DNA from: Acinetobacter lwoffii
GTDB taxonomy: Bacteria > Pseudomonadota > Gammaproteobacteria > Pseudomonadales > Moraxellaceae
Length of the DNA: 64,000 bases
Reading direction: 5' to 3'
Assembly (NCBI RefSeq): GCF_015602705.1
Contig: NZ_CP059081.1
Span: 1,931,702 to 1,995,701, forward strand
Below are positions 1 to 10,865 of the stretch, one piece after another. The notes beneath the pieces are model-generated. The model saw only the letters and a list, made by a program, of their open reading frames with translations. It did not search any database and was not told the origin of the DNA. The stretch's first letter is position 1, and the number at the start of each line of letters is the position of its first letter. The translations under genes were made by a program, and so were the position numbers.

Positions 1-615
1 ATAATTCAAAGCTCAATAAAACCTGACAAGTTGTTTTGGATAAACCAAAAAAGATCGAATAAATCTCTTCAAGAGCATTTGATCTTAATTCATCAACTGT
101 CAATAAAATACCCTAATTCTGGAACTTTAAAAAAGGCATTACATAAATTTCATTTACGATTAGAAATTGAATCTAAAAAAAGTGAGGTAAGTGACTACAG
201 AGTGTTAATTAGCATAGTAGTGGATATCATGGTTAAAAACCCATCTACTTATAGTACAACTACTGCTCTTTTAAGTGAACTTTTCACTTTTTGCACGTTA
301 CCTGCTGAATGTGAAGAAATTTTAAATCTAATATTGTTTAAATTTAAAAATATACCTAATACAGGACACTTAGAAGTTTGGTTACAAAGATTAACTATTA
401 AATATGATCGTTTTTTTGAATATGTAGAACCGATAACTAAAAAAGTTAACGATAGTTCATTAATTTTATGGAATTCTGGTTGGCTATCACCAACTCTATG
501 TAAAGTTATTGACTCATACCCTATAATTAATGAGAATAGTATTGAAAATATAAGTCATATAATAACGAGCGAAGAAATTAGAATCTTTAAAACTTCTTAC
601 GACAATGGTTACTGA
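1..615 (+). CDS. 3' end of an unidentified helix-rich protein (partial, enters from left edge)
   Basis: The frame is open from base 1 to a TGA at 613-615 with no ATG near the edge, so the true start lies outside the window; a TTG at 31 is probably not the start. About 204 residues are visible. They are Lys/Asn/Ile-rich and look all-helical, with no membrane segment or signal peptide. The stretch is clearly more AT-rich than the nudJ block that follows, which suggests an acquired gene. The helical pattern and an LWNSGWL motif near the end remind me of the alpha-helical C-terminal region of defence-type (UG/Abi) reverse transcriptases, but the catalytic part would be off the edge, so this is only a hypothesis. 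Confidence 0.6.
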   Translation: MIQSSIKPDKLFWINQKRSNKSLQEHLILIHQLSIKYPNSGTLKKALHKFHLRLEIESKKSEVSDYRVLISIVVDIMVKNPSTYSTTTALLSELFTFCTLPAECEEILNLILFKFKNIPNTGHLEVWLQRLTIKYDRFFEYVEPITKKVNDSSLILWNSGWLSPTLCKVIDSYPIINENSIENISHIITSEEIRIFKTSYDNGY

Positions 616-699
616 CCTTTTTAAATCATTAGATTTAAGACATAGCCACACACCCCAAAATTTTATACAATAGTGCACTCTCTTCCTTGGTGCTATTCT

Positions 700-1185
700 A
701 TGACCGCTTGGACTGCTCACGTCACTGTCGCAACCGTCATCGAAAAAGACGGAAAATTCCTGTTTGTCGAAGAACATACAGAAGCTGTGACACACACCGT
801 ATTTAATCAGCCAGCAGGTCATGTGGAATGCGGTGAAACCATTATCGAAGCCGCAATTCGTGAAACCATGGAAGAAACCGGACATACGATTGAAGTGACC
901 CATCTTTTAGGGATGTATACTTATACCCCACCGATGTTTCCGGATCGTACTTATTTTCGTTTCTGCTTTTTAGCCAAATCCACTGACTACGACCCAAATG
1001 CCGCTTTAGATACGGATATTGTCGGCGCAGTCTGGATGACATTGGACGAACTGAAAGAATCGGCGCGTGCCCGTAGTCCCCTGGTGATTAAAGCCGTGCA
1101 AGATGCCCTGTCAGGTCAAAAATACCCTTTATCGCTCATTTACGAGCATCAAAACTCTCCCTTAATTTCAAATTTGGATGCCTAA
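700..1185 (+). CDS. nudJ: NUDIX hydrolase, NudJ-like phosphatase
   Basis: About 161 residues. A complete Nudix box begins [10 protein letters not shown] and ends RETMEETGH, fitting Gx5Ex7REUxEExGU, the Mg-binding site for hydrolysing nucleoside di- and triphosphates. E. coli NudJ (YmfB) acts on HMP-PP, thiamine-PP and nucleotides and has the same N-terminal layout ([20 protein letters not shown]). I chose ATG 700, since this matches the family start, although the frame is open back to a GTG at 673. It overlaps mnmA by 8 nt, so the two are probably translationally coupled. The order nudJ-mnmA-hflD-purB is conserved in gammaproteobacteria. Confidence 0.88.
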   Translation: MTAWTAHVTVATVIEKDGKFLFVEEHTEAVTHTVFNQPAGHVECGETIIEAAIRETMEETGHTIEVTHLLGMYTYTPPMFPDRTYFRFCFLAKSTDYDPNAALDTDIVGAVWMTLDELKESARARSPLVIKAVQDALSGQKYPLSLIYEHQNSPLISNLDA

Positions 1186-2329
1186 TCCTATGCAACAACG
1201 TGTCATCGTCGGTATGTCGGGTGGTGTAGATTCATCTGTTTCTGCTGCGCTTTTACTTCAACAGGGTTATCAGGTTGAAGGTCTTTTCATGAAAAACTGG
1301 GAAGAAGATGACGGCACAGAATATTGCACGGCGATGGAGGATCTTGCCGATGCACAAGCCGTTTGCGACAAAATCGGCATTAAACTTCATACCGCAAACT
1401 TTGCCATGGAATATTGGGATCGCGTATTCGAACATTTCCTGGCGGAATATGCAGCTGGCCGTACGCCAAACCCAGACATTTTATGTAATAAAGAAATTAA
1501 ATTTCGTGCCTTTCTCGATCACGCAGTAAATCTGGGTGCAGATTTTATTGCGACGGGTCATTATTGCCTTCGTGGTGAAACCATGACCAACTCACGTGGT
1601 GAAGAATATGCACCTTTATTGCGTGGTGTGGACAATAACAAAGACCAGACTTATTTCCTGCATGCGGTTCATGGTCGTGAAATTAATAAGACCCTGTTCC
1701 CTGTTGGTGAAATTGAAAAGCCACAAGTCCGTAAAATTGCAGAAGAATTAGATCTGGTTACGGCCAAGAAAAAAGACTCGACTGGGATCTGTTTTATTGG
1801 TGAACGTCGTTTTAATGACTTCTTGAAGCAATATTTACCCGCTCAACCCGGAAAAATTGTACTGGAAGACGGTAAAGAGGTTGGTGATCATCACGGCTTA
1901 ATGTACTATACGCTCGGTCAACGCGGTGGTATTGGTATTGGCGGTATGAAAGGCGTTGCTGAAGGTGCCTGGTTCGTATTGCATAAAGATATCGAAGGCA
2001 ATCGTCTGGTGGTCGGTCAAGGCCATGAACACCCACTCATGCAGAGCACGATGCTCTGGTCTGAGGCAATTGACTGGGTGGCAGGTGAGCAGGATATTCC
2101 TGAAACAGGTTTCCGCTGTACGGCCAAAACCCGTTACCGTCAGACTGATCAAGCATGTACTGTGTATCAAGATTCAGAATCACCGAATGGTGTTCGTGTT
2201 GAGTTTGATGAACCTCAACGTGCAGTGACCCCGGGTCAAAGCGTGGTGTTCTATTCAGGTGAAGTTTGTTTAGGAGGTGGTGTGATTCATCATACCAATG
2301 CACCTAAACCTGATTTTATAAAAGGATGA
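1178..2329 (+). CDS. mnmA: tRNA-specific 2-thiouridylase MnmA
   Basis: Makes the s2 group of (c)mnm5s2U34 in tRNA-Lys, -Glu and -Gln, using sulfur relayed from IscS through Tus proteins. Visible: the ATP-pyrophosphatase P-loop GMSGGVDSS at residues 12-20, the catalytic cysteine C103 ([12 protein letters not shown]) and the persulfide-forming C205 ([10 protein letters not shown]). At 383 aa the length is usual. The ATG at 1178 overlaps the end of nudJ; a second in-frame ATG at 1190 is possible. It lies in the nudJ-mnmA-hflD operon, and its stop codon overlaps the ribosome binding site of hflD. Confidence 0.97.
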   Translation: MPNPMQQRVIVGMSGGVDSSVSAALLLQQGYQVEGLFMKNWEEDDGTEYCTAMEDLADAQAVCDKIGIKLHTANFAMEYWDRVFEHFLAEYAAGRTPNPDILCNKEIKFRAFLDHAVNLGADFIATGHYCLRGETMTNSRGEEYAPLLRGVDNNKDQTYFLHAVHGREINKTLFPVGEIEKPQVRKIAEELDLVTAKKKDSTGICFIGERRFNDFLKQYLPAQPGKIVLEDGKEVGDHHGLMYYTLGQRGGIGIGGMKGVAEGAWFVLHKDIEGNRLVVGQGHEHPLMQSTMLWSEAIDWVAGEQDIPETGFRCTAKTRYRQTDQACTVYQDSESPNGVRVEFDEPQRAVTPGQSVVFYSGEVCLGGGVIHHTNAPKPDFIKG

Positions 2330-2336
2330 ATTCGGC

Positions 2337-3068
2337 ATGACGGAGTTACCATTTCAACCAGCCACAACGTTGAATACTCGTCAAAATCGTGCTTTGGCAT
2401 TAGCGGGTGTGTTTCAGGCCACCCAGCTAACCCATATGACAGCATTGACGGGTCAGCAAAGCATTGGTGAAAGTGGTAACTTTTATTTTGAACAGTTGAT
2501 TAGAGCCAGTCTTAATATCCGTCCCGGCAGCAATCAGAATGCCCAGACACTCGACTTTTTTAATCAACTGGCCGATATTTCCTTAGGTTTAAAAACATTA
2601 GAAAGCAGTATCATTCAACCCTTCAATACTTCTCCAAAATCCAGAATTCCAAAACTTTCCAGCACCAAACTTCCCATGAGCTATGCAATGGCACTTCTTC
2701 AGTTAGAAAAGAAGGTCTATAGCAACCCCAAATTTGTTGAAATTATTGAACAGTCCCAACAGAAAATTCTCAGACAGCTCTCCTTCTTCGATAATAATTA
2801 CGTGCACCCCAGCATCATTGCCAATCTGGCTCAAACCTATGTCGATACCGCCGGACAGATTAATCCGCGCATTATGGTACGTGGCAATGCCGAAGCCTTT
2901 AAAGATGCCGGACACACCAATCGTATTCGTGCGTCCTTATTTACCGGTTTGCAAATGGCACACCTGTGGCGTCAGCTCGGTGGCAGCTCTTGGGGCATGG
3001 TATTTGGCAAACGCAAGTTGCTACAAGATATTCAGAATCTAGCGCGTTTACAGTTTCAGGTAGTTTAA
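2337..3068 (+). CDS. hflD: HflD family protein (high-frequency lysogenization protein homolog)
   Basis: 243 aa, helical, with no signal peptide, and starting with the family-typical run [19 protein letters not shown]. In E. coli HflD is a peripheral membrane protein that binds the lambda CII activator; its normal housekeeping role is unclear. The ATG is 7 nt after the mnmA stop, and the AGGA of the binding site lies in the last mnmA codons. The mnmA-hflD-purB order supports orthology. Confidence 0.9.
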   Translation: MTELPFQPATTLNTRQNRALALAGVFQATQLTHMTALTGQQSIGESGNFYFEQLIRASLNIRPGSNQNAQTLDFFNQLADISLGLKTLESSIIQPFNTSPKSRIPKLSSTKLPMSYAMALLQLEKKVYSNPKFVEIIEQSQQKILRQLSFFDNNYVHPSIIANLAQTYVDTAGQINPRIMVRGNAEAFKDAGHTNRIRASLFTGLQMAHLWRQLGGSSWGMVFGKRKLLQDIQNLARLQFQVV

Positions 3069-3113
3069 CTGATGCTGCACGTGTTTCGTTTTACGTTTAA
3101 TTCCAAAATCTAA

Positions 3114-4511
<1,398 letters not shown>

Positions 4512-4528
4512 TTTGCAATAAGACGAAA

Positions 4529-4556
4529 AGGCGAAGCTCAGGCTTCGCCTTTTTAT
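4529..4556 (+). terminator. rho-independent terminator after purB
   Basis: A 9-bp stem AGGCGAAGC/GCTTCGCCT with loop TCAG, followed by TTTTATTT. Confidence 0.92.
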
Positions 4557-4600
4557 TTATAATGTGTTTTATTCTAAAAAAGATATTTCATAATAACGAC

Positions 4601-5242
4601 ATGATTGAACATCGACTTTCTGCCAAACATTACACAAGCCTGAGCATTTTAATTCTGGCGAGTTTGCTTGTCAGTATTCGTCCTTTAGAACTGGAAGCTT
4701 ATCTCTTGCATCAAGCAGGCACAGTTTTCATGATCATCATGCTGCTCATCTGCCTGTATAAAATCGGGCTGAATTTTTTAAGTTTTAATTTATATATTCT
4801 TTTTCTGATTGTTCATGTGATTGCTGCGCACTATCTGTATTCTTATGTGCCCTATAACCAGTGGATCGAACAGATTTTTGGCTTTAATCTGAATGAAGCC
4901 ATGCACTGGTCACGCAATATGTTCGATCGATTTGTCCATTTGGCCTACGGATTATTACTTTATCCAATTTTCCATCGCCTGTTTCAGGTCTGGTTACCGC
5001 AGCAAAAACCTGTGGTCATTTTCCTGCTGGTGATTCAGTTTGTGGTGGCCAGCAGCATGCTCTATGAATGGCTGGAATGGCTGATTGCCATTGGTTTATC
5101 TCCTGAGGAAGCTGAAAACTATAATGGACAACAAGGTGATATGTGGGATGCGCACAAAGACATCTTGCTTGCTACGATTGGCGCGGCGATAACAGGCGGG
5201 CTGCAATTGATACCGAAAAATCAAAAAAGCTCATCGAAGTGA
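4601..5242 (+). CDS. DUF2238 (YjdF-like) inner-membrane protein
   Basis: 213 aa from ATG 4601. The frame opens at 4562, but that region abuts the purB terminator and gives an unlikely leader. About six hydrophobic segments are visible. The family landmarks NMFDRFVHLAYGLLLYP, YEWLEWL and GQQGDMWDAHKD match E. coli YjdF/DUF2238, whose function is unknown. Its last 13 codons form the left part of a direct repeat that reappears, degraded, at 6085-6123. Confidence 0.8.
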   Translation: MIEHRLSAKHYTSLSILILASLLVSIRPLELEAYLLHQAGTVFMIIMLLICLYKIGLNFLSFNLYILFLIVHVIAAHYLYSYVPYNQWIEQIFGFNLNEAMHWSRNMFDRFVHLAYGLLLYPIFHRLFQVWLPQQKPVVIFLLVIQFVVASSMLYEWLEWLIAIGLSPEEAENYNGQQGDMWDAHKDILLATIGAAITGGLQLIPKNQKSSSK

Positions 5243-5294
5243 GCTTTTAAAATCACAATCTAATAGCTGAATTAAAGTTTTGGATGACGCATTT
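5204..5294. repeat. left copy of duplicated DUF2238/sohB gene junction
   Basis: Aligns without gaps to 6085-6175 (constant offset of 881). It contains the real tail of the DUF2238 gene, a hairpin terminator and, on the minus strand at 5273-5290, a relic of the sohB end reading MRHPKL-stop (intact sohB ends MRDPKL-stop). Two small genes lie between the copies. Confidence 0.85.
5225..5248. terminator. terminator at end of DUF2238 gene
   Basis: AGCTCAT-CGAA-GTGAGCT hairpin (one T-G wobble) with A-run and T-run on opposite sides, so it could work in both directions. It overlaps the gene's last codons. The diverged twin is at 6106-6129. Confidence 0.7.
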
Positions 5295-5314
5295 AATTAC
5301 ATTCATATCTTCAA

Positions 5315-5554
5315 TTATGAATGTGGGCAATATCGCATCCAATCATCTTTCATTTTTTGCAGTTCATTATCCGTCAACATCTCACTGTAATAAATGAAAT
5401 AGGTTGCATCAGGATATTGAATCTCATGACGGAACATTATGCCACGCAGTGACACAGATAACTCCTCAGGAAAATCATCCTCTAAATAAAGTTCTTCAAA
5501 TTCATAATTAAAATAACAATTTTGCGTCGCAAGAAATGCTTCAGCTATAGCCAT
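5315..5554 (-). CDS. small acidic hypothetical protein
   Basis: 79 aa, acidic and aromatic-rich, with no signal peptide or membrane segment. I recognise no family. It lies inside the cassette flanked by the 91-bp junction repeats, 57 nt downstream of another unknown gene on the same strand, so the two may form one transcript. No strong binding site is seen before the ATG. AT-rich codon use fits acquisition. Confidence 0.5.
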   Translation of the reverse strand: MAIAEAFLATQNCYFNYEFEELYLEDDFPEELSVSLRGIMFRHEIQYPDATYFIYYSEMLTDNELQKMKDDWMRYCPHS

Positions 5555-5611
5555 GTTTCTGCTCTAACAATAAAATATGCTTTATTTTATCTGATTAGTT
5601 TCAGTGATGGT

Positions 5612-6043
5612 TTACATTTCATTCGGTTCAATCCATTGAACAAACTTAGATTCTGACAAATGTGGATATTTGAACTTATCTAGATATTCAAAGCAGGCCT
5701 TTTGGCCTTGAGGGATTTTATCCAGATGCTTATCGAAGAATAAATGCCGACTATATTGAGCGCCATCAAAGCGAATACTCACACGTTCAAATTCGTTACC
5801 ACCTCGAACTTTATGCATCTGATAAAACTGCACAACACCACATTCCTTCGATGGAATAACAGGTGGATCATTGGGCTTTAGAAAGCTATACAGCAGAAAG
5901 ATACAAACGCCGGGTAGAAAACTCAGCCAAAACAAAACCTTCTTAGAATTATCCTGAGTTAATTTTGCTTCAGAATAAAGCATACATAACATCGGAATAA
6001 ATACGATACTAAAAAACCCAAGCAACAAAATAAACGTGAGCAT
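5612..6043 (-). CDS. hypothetical membrane protein with extracytoplasmic domain
   Basis: 143 aa. Two hydrophobic segments (about residues 2-24 and 36-56) are followed by a soluble domain of about 85 residues with cysteines in KECGVV and KACFEY. Family not recognised. It is the upstream gene of the two-gene cassette between the junction repeats at 5204-5294 and 6085-6175. Confidence 0.55.
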   Translation of the reverse strand: MLTFILLLGFFSIVFIPMLCMLYSEAKLTQDNSKKVLFWLSFLPGVCIFLLYSFLKPNDPPVIPSKECGVVQFYQMHKVRGGNEFERVSIRFDGAQYSRHLFFDKHLDKIPQGQKACFEYLDKFKYPHLSESKFVQWIEPNEM

Positions 6044-6084
6044 ATGAGCCTAGACTCAATCAGAGTACTCCACTTATATCATAA

Positions 6085-6175
6085 CAATATGATTTCAAAA
6101 AATAAAAAAGCTCACCGAAGTGAGCTTTAAAATTCATTCAAGATCAACTGAATTAAAGTTTTGGATCACGCATTT
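6085..6175. repeat. right copy of duplicated DUF2238/sohB gene junction
   Basis: Carries a degraded DUF2238 tail on the plus strand (CAA...AAA TAA AAA AGC TCA CCG AAG TGA, with a premature TAA), the hairpin AGCTCAC-CGAA-GTGAGCT and the intact 3' end of sohB on the minus strand. It is the gap-free partner of 5204-5294. Confidence 0.85.
6106..6129. terminator. terminator after sohB
   Basis: Perfect stem AAAGCTCAC/GTGAGCTTT around CGAA. On the minus strand it ends in a T-run after the sohB stop. Confidence 0.75.
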
Positions 6176-7115
6176 GTACCAAGTTTGCATTGGCTTTACT
6201 TAAGCTTTCCATGACTTTATTCATGACAGTGGGTACCAGTGAATCAGCAATTTGCGCTGCTTGCAGGCCCAGCTTTTCACCCAAAGTTGGTTTTTTTCGG
6301 GTCTGGATGGAATAGATATCATGTTGGGTCAACAAGTTGAGCAGGTATTCATCTGAGGTTTGCAGTTTATCCACCAGATTTAGATCCAGCGCATCCCGAC
6401 CATACCAATGCTCACCAGTGGCCACTTTTTCAATATTCAGCTGTGGGCGATACTTTTCAACGAAATGTTTGAATAAAGCATGGGTTTGCTGTAGTTCTTC
6501 TTCAAACTTAGCCTTACCCTCTTCGGTATTTTCACCAAACATGGTCACGGTACGTTTGTATTGACCTGCGGTATAGAGTTCAAAGTCGATTTTATTGTCT
6601 TTCAGCAGACGGTTAAAATTGGGTACTTGAGCAACTACACCAATTGAACCAACAATCGCGAATGGTGCAGAAATAATTTCATTGGCAATACATGCCATCA
6701 TATAACCGCCACTGGCCGCCACTTTATCGACACAGATGGTCAGATGAAAACCTGCCTCACGTAACCGTACCAGTTGAGCTGCTGCAAGTCCATAACCATG
6801 TACCATGCCACCCGGACTTTCCAGACGCACTACCACACGGTCACGACCTGCTTTGGCAGTGGCCAGAATCAGGGTGATTTCTTCACGTAAGCCTTCTACC
6901 GCAGAAGCCGCCATATCACCTTTAAAATCGAGTACATAGATTTTTTGATTGGTTTTCTTACGCGCACGCGCTTCTTTTGACAGTTGTTGTGATAACTGTA
7001 AAAGTTCCAGTTTAGAGCCAGTAGTTTGCGCTATCTTTTTTCGTTGTTCATTGATACGCGCATTGAGATGACTAATACGGATTTCAGCGGACAGTTTCGG
7101 AGTATGAAATAACAT
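6153..7115 (-). CDS. sohB: SohB-like inner-membrane signal-peptide peptidase (S49)
   Basis: 320 aa, shorter than E. coli SohB (349). Peptidase family S49 uses a Ser-Lys dyad: Ser135 in VAASGGYMMA and Lys187 in GQYKRT fit. ESPGGMVHGYG near 100 is the conserved oxyanion/strand region. The N terminus lacks the long first membrane segment of the E. coli protein and instead has a charged coiled-coil-like stretch (residues 15-55), so membrane attachment is uncertain. Transcription from the pst side may now be altered, because the terminator upstream was split by an IS4 element. Confidence 0.88.
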   Translation of the reverse strand: MLFHTPKLSAEIRISHLNARINEQRKKIAQTTGSKLELLQLSQQLSKEARARKKTNQKIYVLDFKGDMAASAVEGLREEITLILATAKAGRDRVVVRLESPGGMVHGYGLAAAQLVRLREAGFHLTICVDKVAASGGYMMACIANEIISAPFAIVGSIGVVAQVPNFNRLLKDNKIDFELYTAGQYKRTVTMFGENTEEGKAKFEEELQQTHALFKHFVEKYRPQLNIEKVATGEHWYGRDALDLNLVDKLQTSDEYLLNLLTQHDIYSIQTRKKPTLGEKLGLQAAQIADSLVPTVMNKVMESLSKANANLVQMRDPKL

Positions 7116-7267
7116 AAAAAATCTATTCTCTATTTAATTCGGATTTATTCCTTTAGATTAGGTCAATTTCGGTTTTTTTCAACTTTATTTCGAGAATTAT
7201 TACGATTATCACCCTCTATTTCACCTATAAAAAAAGAGCCTTGCGGCCATTGCTGTCCCACAATTTT

Positions 7268-8455
7268 TCACAAGAGGAAGCTCATTTGAGCTTCCTCTTG
7301 TTTTATGGGTATTTTATCGGGTGAAAATAAAGCTTTTAAAGTTCTTCTTTCAAACAAATTCACTTGAATTATTCTGAGTAAACGTTGAACTGTCCAACCT
7401 GTTTTCCCTAAATGTTGAGCGAAACTCACCAATAAATAGGCGATCATCGCAATCCAGATTTGTGTCTGAATTGCGTTCCTGCTGCGGCCTAGAAACGCTT
7501 TTAATTTGAGATTCTGCTTAATCGCCTTAAAGAACAGCTCAACTTTCCAACGATCTTTATAAATCGCCGCAATGGTGGAGGCGGCTAAATGAAAGTTATT
7601 GCTGAGAAAGCTAAAGTGCTTGCCACTTTGCTGATCTCTATATTCAATTCTTCTTAACACTGGGGCTTTTCTTTTTAGGGCATGTGCGCTATTCAGCTGA
7701 ATGGTTTCATCTTTTAGAATACCTTTGGATTCAAGCACTGGATGTTGCCGGATCACCTGATACACAGATTTAGGCCTAAAACGTGTGACAAATCCAATGT
7801 TTTGAGCAGTCAGATTTGCATACCATTGGTAATCGACATAGCCTTTATCAAAAACTACAATGCTGCCAGCAGGAAACTGGAATTTGCGGCCTTGTACCAT
7901 GTCATTTTCTTTGCCATTTTCAACTGCAACAAACTCAGGAATATCATTGCTGTGATTCAATCCTATGCTGAGTTTCATGCTGGCTTTTGAGTCGTGAACT
8001 TTGGCCCATTCACATAAGGAAAGCGACAGGTCAATATGACTGGCATCCAAGGAATACAAGGGATTCTTAAAGCGAAATTTATGAGCTACTTTCGAGTGTT
8101 CATAGTATTTAAGCAACTTGTAAAATAGCTGTTGATACAAGGCAGCAGGCTGCTGCTCATTGATTCGTGCCAGCGTGCTTCGGGGAATAGACTTTGCTCC
8201 GAGATGACTTAGCTTTTCCTGTTGGCACTCCAAATTGGATTGAATATCTCTCAGACTTTGCCTACAAGAGAATTGAGACATCAATATGGCAATAAACTGA
8301 TCCCACCGGGAAGCCGCTCTAAATTTCTGTCCAACATGGTGTACTTTAGCAAGTTGTTCAAAATCCTGTCGCACAACAGGTTTAATTAGCTCATGAAATA
8401 CGGTATTCTGATGTGACAAAACCTGAATCCTGGTCGTTAAAGTGTTTGTTTGCAC
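7268..8455 (-). CDS. IS4-family DDE transposase
   Basis: 395 aa. An N-terminal DUF4372-type helical region precedes the DDE_Tnp_1 catalytic core. Acidic motifs: SLDASHIDL, FDKGYVDYQWY and the YREK signature YKDRWKVELFFKAIK (Y-x2-R-x3-E-x6-K) with the catalytic Glu. No frameshift or stop, so it is probably active. The 3' end lies inside a 13-bp perfect inverted repeat. Confidence 0.95.
   Translation of the reverse strand: MQTNTLTTRIQVLSHQNTVFHELIKPVVRQDFEQLAKVHHVGQKFRAASRWDQFIAILMSQFSCRQSLRDIQSNLECQQEKLSHLGAKSIPRSTLARINEQQPAALYQQLFYKLLKYYEHSKVAHKFRFKNPLYSLDASHIDLSLSLCEWAKVHDSKASMKLSIGLNHSNDIPEFVAVENGKENDMVQGRKFQFPAGSIVVFDKGYVDYQWYANLTAQNIGFVTRFRPKSVYQVIRQHPVLESKGILKDETIQLNSAHALKRKAPVLRRIEYRDQQSGKHFSFLSNNFHLAASTIAAIYKDRWKVELFFKAIKQNLKLKAFLGRSRNAIQTQIWIAMIAYLLVSFAQHLGKTGWTVQRLLRIIQVNLFERRTLKALFSPDKIPIKQEEAQMSFLL
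7272..7299. terminator. 13-bp perfect hairpin overlapping transposase 3' end
   Basis: AAGAGGAAGCTCA and its exact complement are separated by only TT. On the plus strand GTTTTAT follows, so the structure could stop transcription entering the element from the left; on the minus strand it encodes the last transposase residues. Confidence 0.5.
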
Positions 8456-8545
8456 TCATATTTTAACTGTTAGGACTCAGGTTTTTTTATTTAAAGCAAA
8501 CTATGGGACAGCATTGGCCTTGCGGCTCTTATTCTAGATATCGGA

Positions 8546-9460
8546 TTAACCGAAACGCCCGGTAATATAGGCTTCAGTCAACTGATGATCCGGCTGGGTA
8601 AAGACTTTTTCGGTCGAGTTGACTTCAATCAGATCACCCAAATGGAAATAAGCAGTACGATCTGATACACGTGCTGCCTGTTGCATGGAGTGCGTTACAA
8701 TCGCGATGGTATATTGCGTAGATAGCTCAGAAATCAGCTCTTCCACTTTGGCCGTTGCAATGGGATCCAGTGCCGAACACGGTTCATCCATCAGGATTAC
8801 TTCCGGACTGACTGCAATGGTACGCGCGATACACAGACGTTGCTGCTGACCACCGGACAAACCTGTACCTGGCTGGTTCAAACGATCTTTCACTTCTTCC
8901 CACAAACCAGCTTTACGCAAGCTACCTTCTACAATTTCTTCAAGATCGTACTTGTCACGTGCCAAACCATGCAGCTTCGGACCATAGGAGACATTATCGA
9001 AGATTGATTTTGGAAATGGGTTCGGCTTCTGGAACACCATCCCGACTTGAGCACGTAGCAAGACCACATCAAGATTTGGATCATAAATATCCTGATTATC
9101 CAGCATCACTTTACCGGTCACACGACAGCTATCAATGGTATCGTTCATGCGGTTTAAGGTACGCAGAAAGGTCGATTTACCACAGCCTGATGGCCCAATA
9201 AAAGCAATCACTTCATTTTCATAAATATTCAGGTCAATGCCTTTAATCGCTTCCGCTTCACCATAGTACACATGCACATTAGAAGTACTAAGTTTCACAT
9301 TCGTCGACTTCCCATCTTTTTTGCTGCTACTTTGCGTATCGAACTGGGAAACAAACGGAGTTGCTGGCTTTTGAGTTGCCTCATCCGAGGTGAATTGTGT
9401 CTGTTGTGGATTCACGATTTGATCCTTTTTTAAGGAATTTTGAATAACAGTTGTGTTCAT
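8546..9460 (-). CDS. pstB: phosphate ABC transporter ATP-binding protein PstB
   Basis: About 304 aa. ATPase of the high-affinity phosphate importer. Walker [10 protein letters not shown], signature LSGGQQQR and Walker B VILMDEP are intact. An N-terminal extension of about 50 residues, rich in Gln/Ser/Thr, precedes the ABC domain. I start at ATG 9460 because AGGGG lies 7 nt upstream; an in-frame start at 9490 would overlap pstA. It is the last pst gene here. phoU, often next in other bacteria, is absent, and its terminator is broken by the IS4 element. Confidence 0.97.
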   Translation of the reverse strand: MNTTVIQNSLKKDQIVNPQQTQFTSDEATQKPATPFVSQFDTQSSSKKDGKSTNVKLSTSNVHVYYGEAEAIKGIDLNIYENEVIAFIGPSGCGKSTFLRTLNRMNDTIDSCRVTGKVMLDNQDIYDPNLDVVLLRAQVGMVFQKPNPFPKSIFDNVSYGPKLHGLARDKYDLEEIVEGSLRKAGLWEEVKDRLNQPGTGLSGGQQQRLCIARTIAVSPEVILMDEPCSALDPIATAKVEELISELSTQYTIAIVTHSMQQAARVSDRTAYFHLGDLIEVNSTEKVFTQPDHQLTEAYITGRFG

Positions 9461-9473
9461 GATTCTGCCCCTA

Positions 9474-10865
9474 TTACCAACGGACTTCAAATTTCTTACG
9501 TAACCAGATGGCCAAGCTGTTCAAGCTGATCATCATGGCCAGAAGTACAATAATTGCTGCTGCGGTACGCCCTTCAAAGAAGTTACGCAACTCATTGCCT
9601 TGCCATAAGAAAATCTGCACCGGTAAAGCCGTTGACTGATCAAATGGTGTGGCTGGAACGCTAGCAACAAAAGCACTCATCCCGATTAATAACAATGGTG
9701 CAGTTTCACCCAAAGCCTGTGCGACCCCAATGATTGCGCCCGTCAAAATACCCGGCAAAGCCAAAGGCAAGACGTGATGAAATACTGTCTGGATGCGGGA
9801 AGCACCGAGGCCCAAAGCTGCCTGACGAATCGAAGGTGGAACCGCTTTAAGTGATGCGCGTGTGGTGATGATCACCGTTGGTAAGGTCATCAGACTCAGT
9901 ACCAGACCACCCACCAATGGGGCTGACAGTGGCAAATGCATCCAGCCAATGAAGATCGCTGCACCCAATAGACCGAAGACAATCGATGGTACGGCTGCCA
10001 GGTTGTTGATATTGACTTCGACCACATCGGTAATCCAGTTTTTCGGAGCAAATTCTTCCAGGTAGATCGCGGAGGCCACCCCGATTGGAATCGAGATAAA
10101 GATCACAATCATCATCATGAACAGCGAGCCCATGAAGGCACCTGCCAAGCCAGAAGTTGCTGGTGAGCTGCGCGAGTCAGGACTGGTGAAAATATTGGTA
10201 TTGAAACTGTTTTCAATCACACCAGAGGCTTTCATGTCGTCCGCCACTTGGCGTACTTCAGGACTGAGCTGCTGCTGTTCATCTGGAAGATCACGGTCAA
10301 TATTTCCCGCTAGCCAGACATCGACATTGGCATCCGCCAGAATTTTCACTTCCTTGCTTTGACCGACCAGACTTGGATCATTCATGACCATGTCTCGCAA
10401 GCGGTACGCCTCAGAACTGGTATATAAAGAACCCAGTTCATCACGCTGGCTTTCCAGCTTGCTGTCTTTGGCGATCATGCCGTTGATAATCAACGCATCC
10501 CAATCCACCATTCCGACTTCGGTCTGCCACGCGATAAAGCGATCTTCAAACTGTGCTGGAGATTCTCCTGCAGCTGGCTTCGGTTTTGGACCAATATCCA
10601 CAAGGGCTGGATCGAAATGAATCGGCAAACTCATGCTGCTTTGCCAGAATGCAGGCAAACCTTTGGATAAAATACTCCCGAACAGCAATACCACAAAGAA
10701 CAGACCTGCCAGTACCGCAGAGAAACCAAATAAACGAAAGGTTTTTTCTTTACGATGACGTCGTGCCAAAGAGCTTTGAATGGTCTTCTTACGCTTTTCA
10801 CGCAGCTCGGCGGCGATGGATGGATCAATACGCTGATCCACAGGCGTTGTATTTGAAGTACTCAT
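9474..10865 (-). CDS. pstA: phosphate ABC transporter permease PstA
   Basis: 463 aa, longer than E. coli PstA (296). A cytoplasmic N terminus, one membrane segment (about 47-70) and a large insert of about 170 residues, probably periplasmic, precede the standard permease core with the EAA loop [20 protein letters not shown]. Large PstA proteins of this kind are usual in Pseudomonas and Acinetobacter. The ATG overlaps the pstC stop (TAATG), indicating coupled translation. Confidence 0.95.
   Translation of the reverse strand: MSTSNTTPVDQRIDPSIAAELREKRKKTIQSSLARRHRKEKTFRLFGFSAVLAGLFFVVLLFGSILSKGLPAFWQSSMSLPIHFDPALVDIGPKPKPAAGESPAQFEDRFIAWQTEVGMVDWDALIINGMIAKDSKLESQRDELGSLYTSSEAYRLRDMVMNDPSLVGQSKEVKILADANVDVWLAGNIDRDLPDEQQQLSPEVRQVADDMKASGVIENSFNTNIFTSPDSRSSPATSGLAGAFMGSLFMMMIVIFISIPIGVASAIYLEEFAPKNWITDVVEVNINNLAAVPSIVFGLLGAAIFIGWMHLPLSAPLVGGLVLSLMTLPTVIITTRASLKAVPPSIRQAALGLGASRIQTVFHHVLPLALPGILTGAIIGVAQALGETAPLLLIGMSAFVASVPATPFDQSTALPVQIFLWQGNELRNFFEGRTAAAIIVLLAMMISLNSLAIWLRKKFEVRW

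Larger units (their letters stand above)
7247..8517 (-). mobile_element. IS4-family insertion sequence, complete (1271 bp)
   Basis: Terminal inverted repeats CCATTGCTGTCCCA (7247-7260) and CCAATGCTGTCCCA (complement of 8504-8517) match at 13 of 14 positions. An 8-bp target duplication CCTTGCGG lies at 7239-7246 and 8518-8525. Removing the element and one copy restores AAGAGCC-TTGC-GGCTCTT plus an A/T run, a perfect terminator for the pst operon, so the element landed in the loop of that hairpin. One intact transposase gene is present. Confidence 0.95.

Noticed and set aside
5204..6175. Composite transposon or integron cassette
   Set aside because: No transposase, integrase, terminal inverted repeat or attC-like structure; the repeats are ordinary gene tails.
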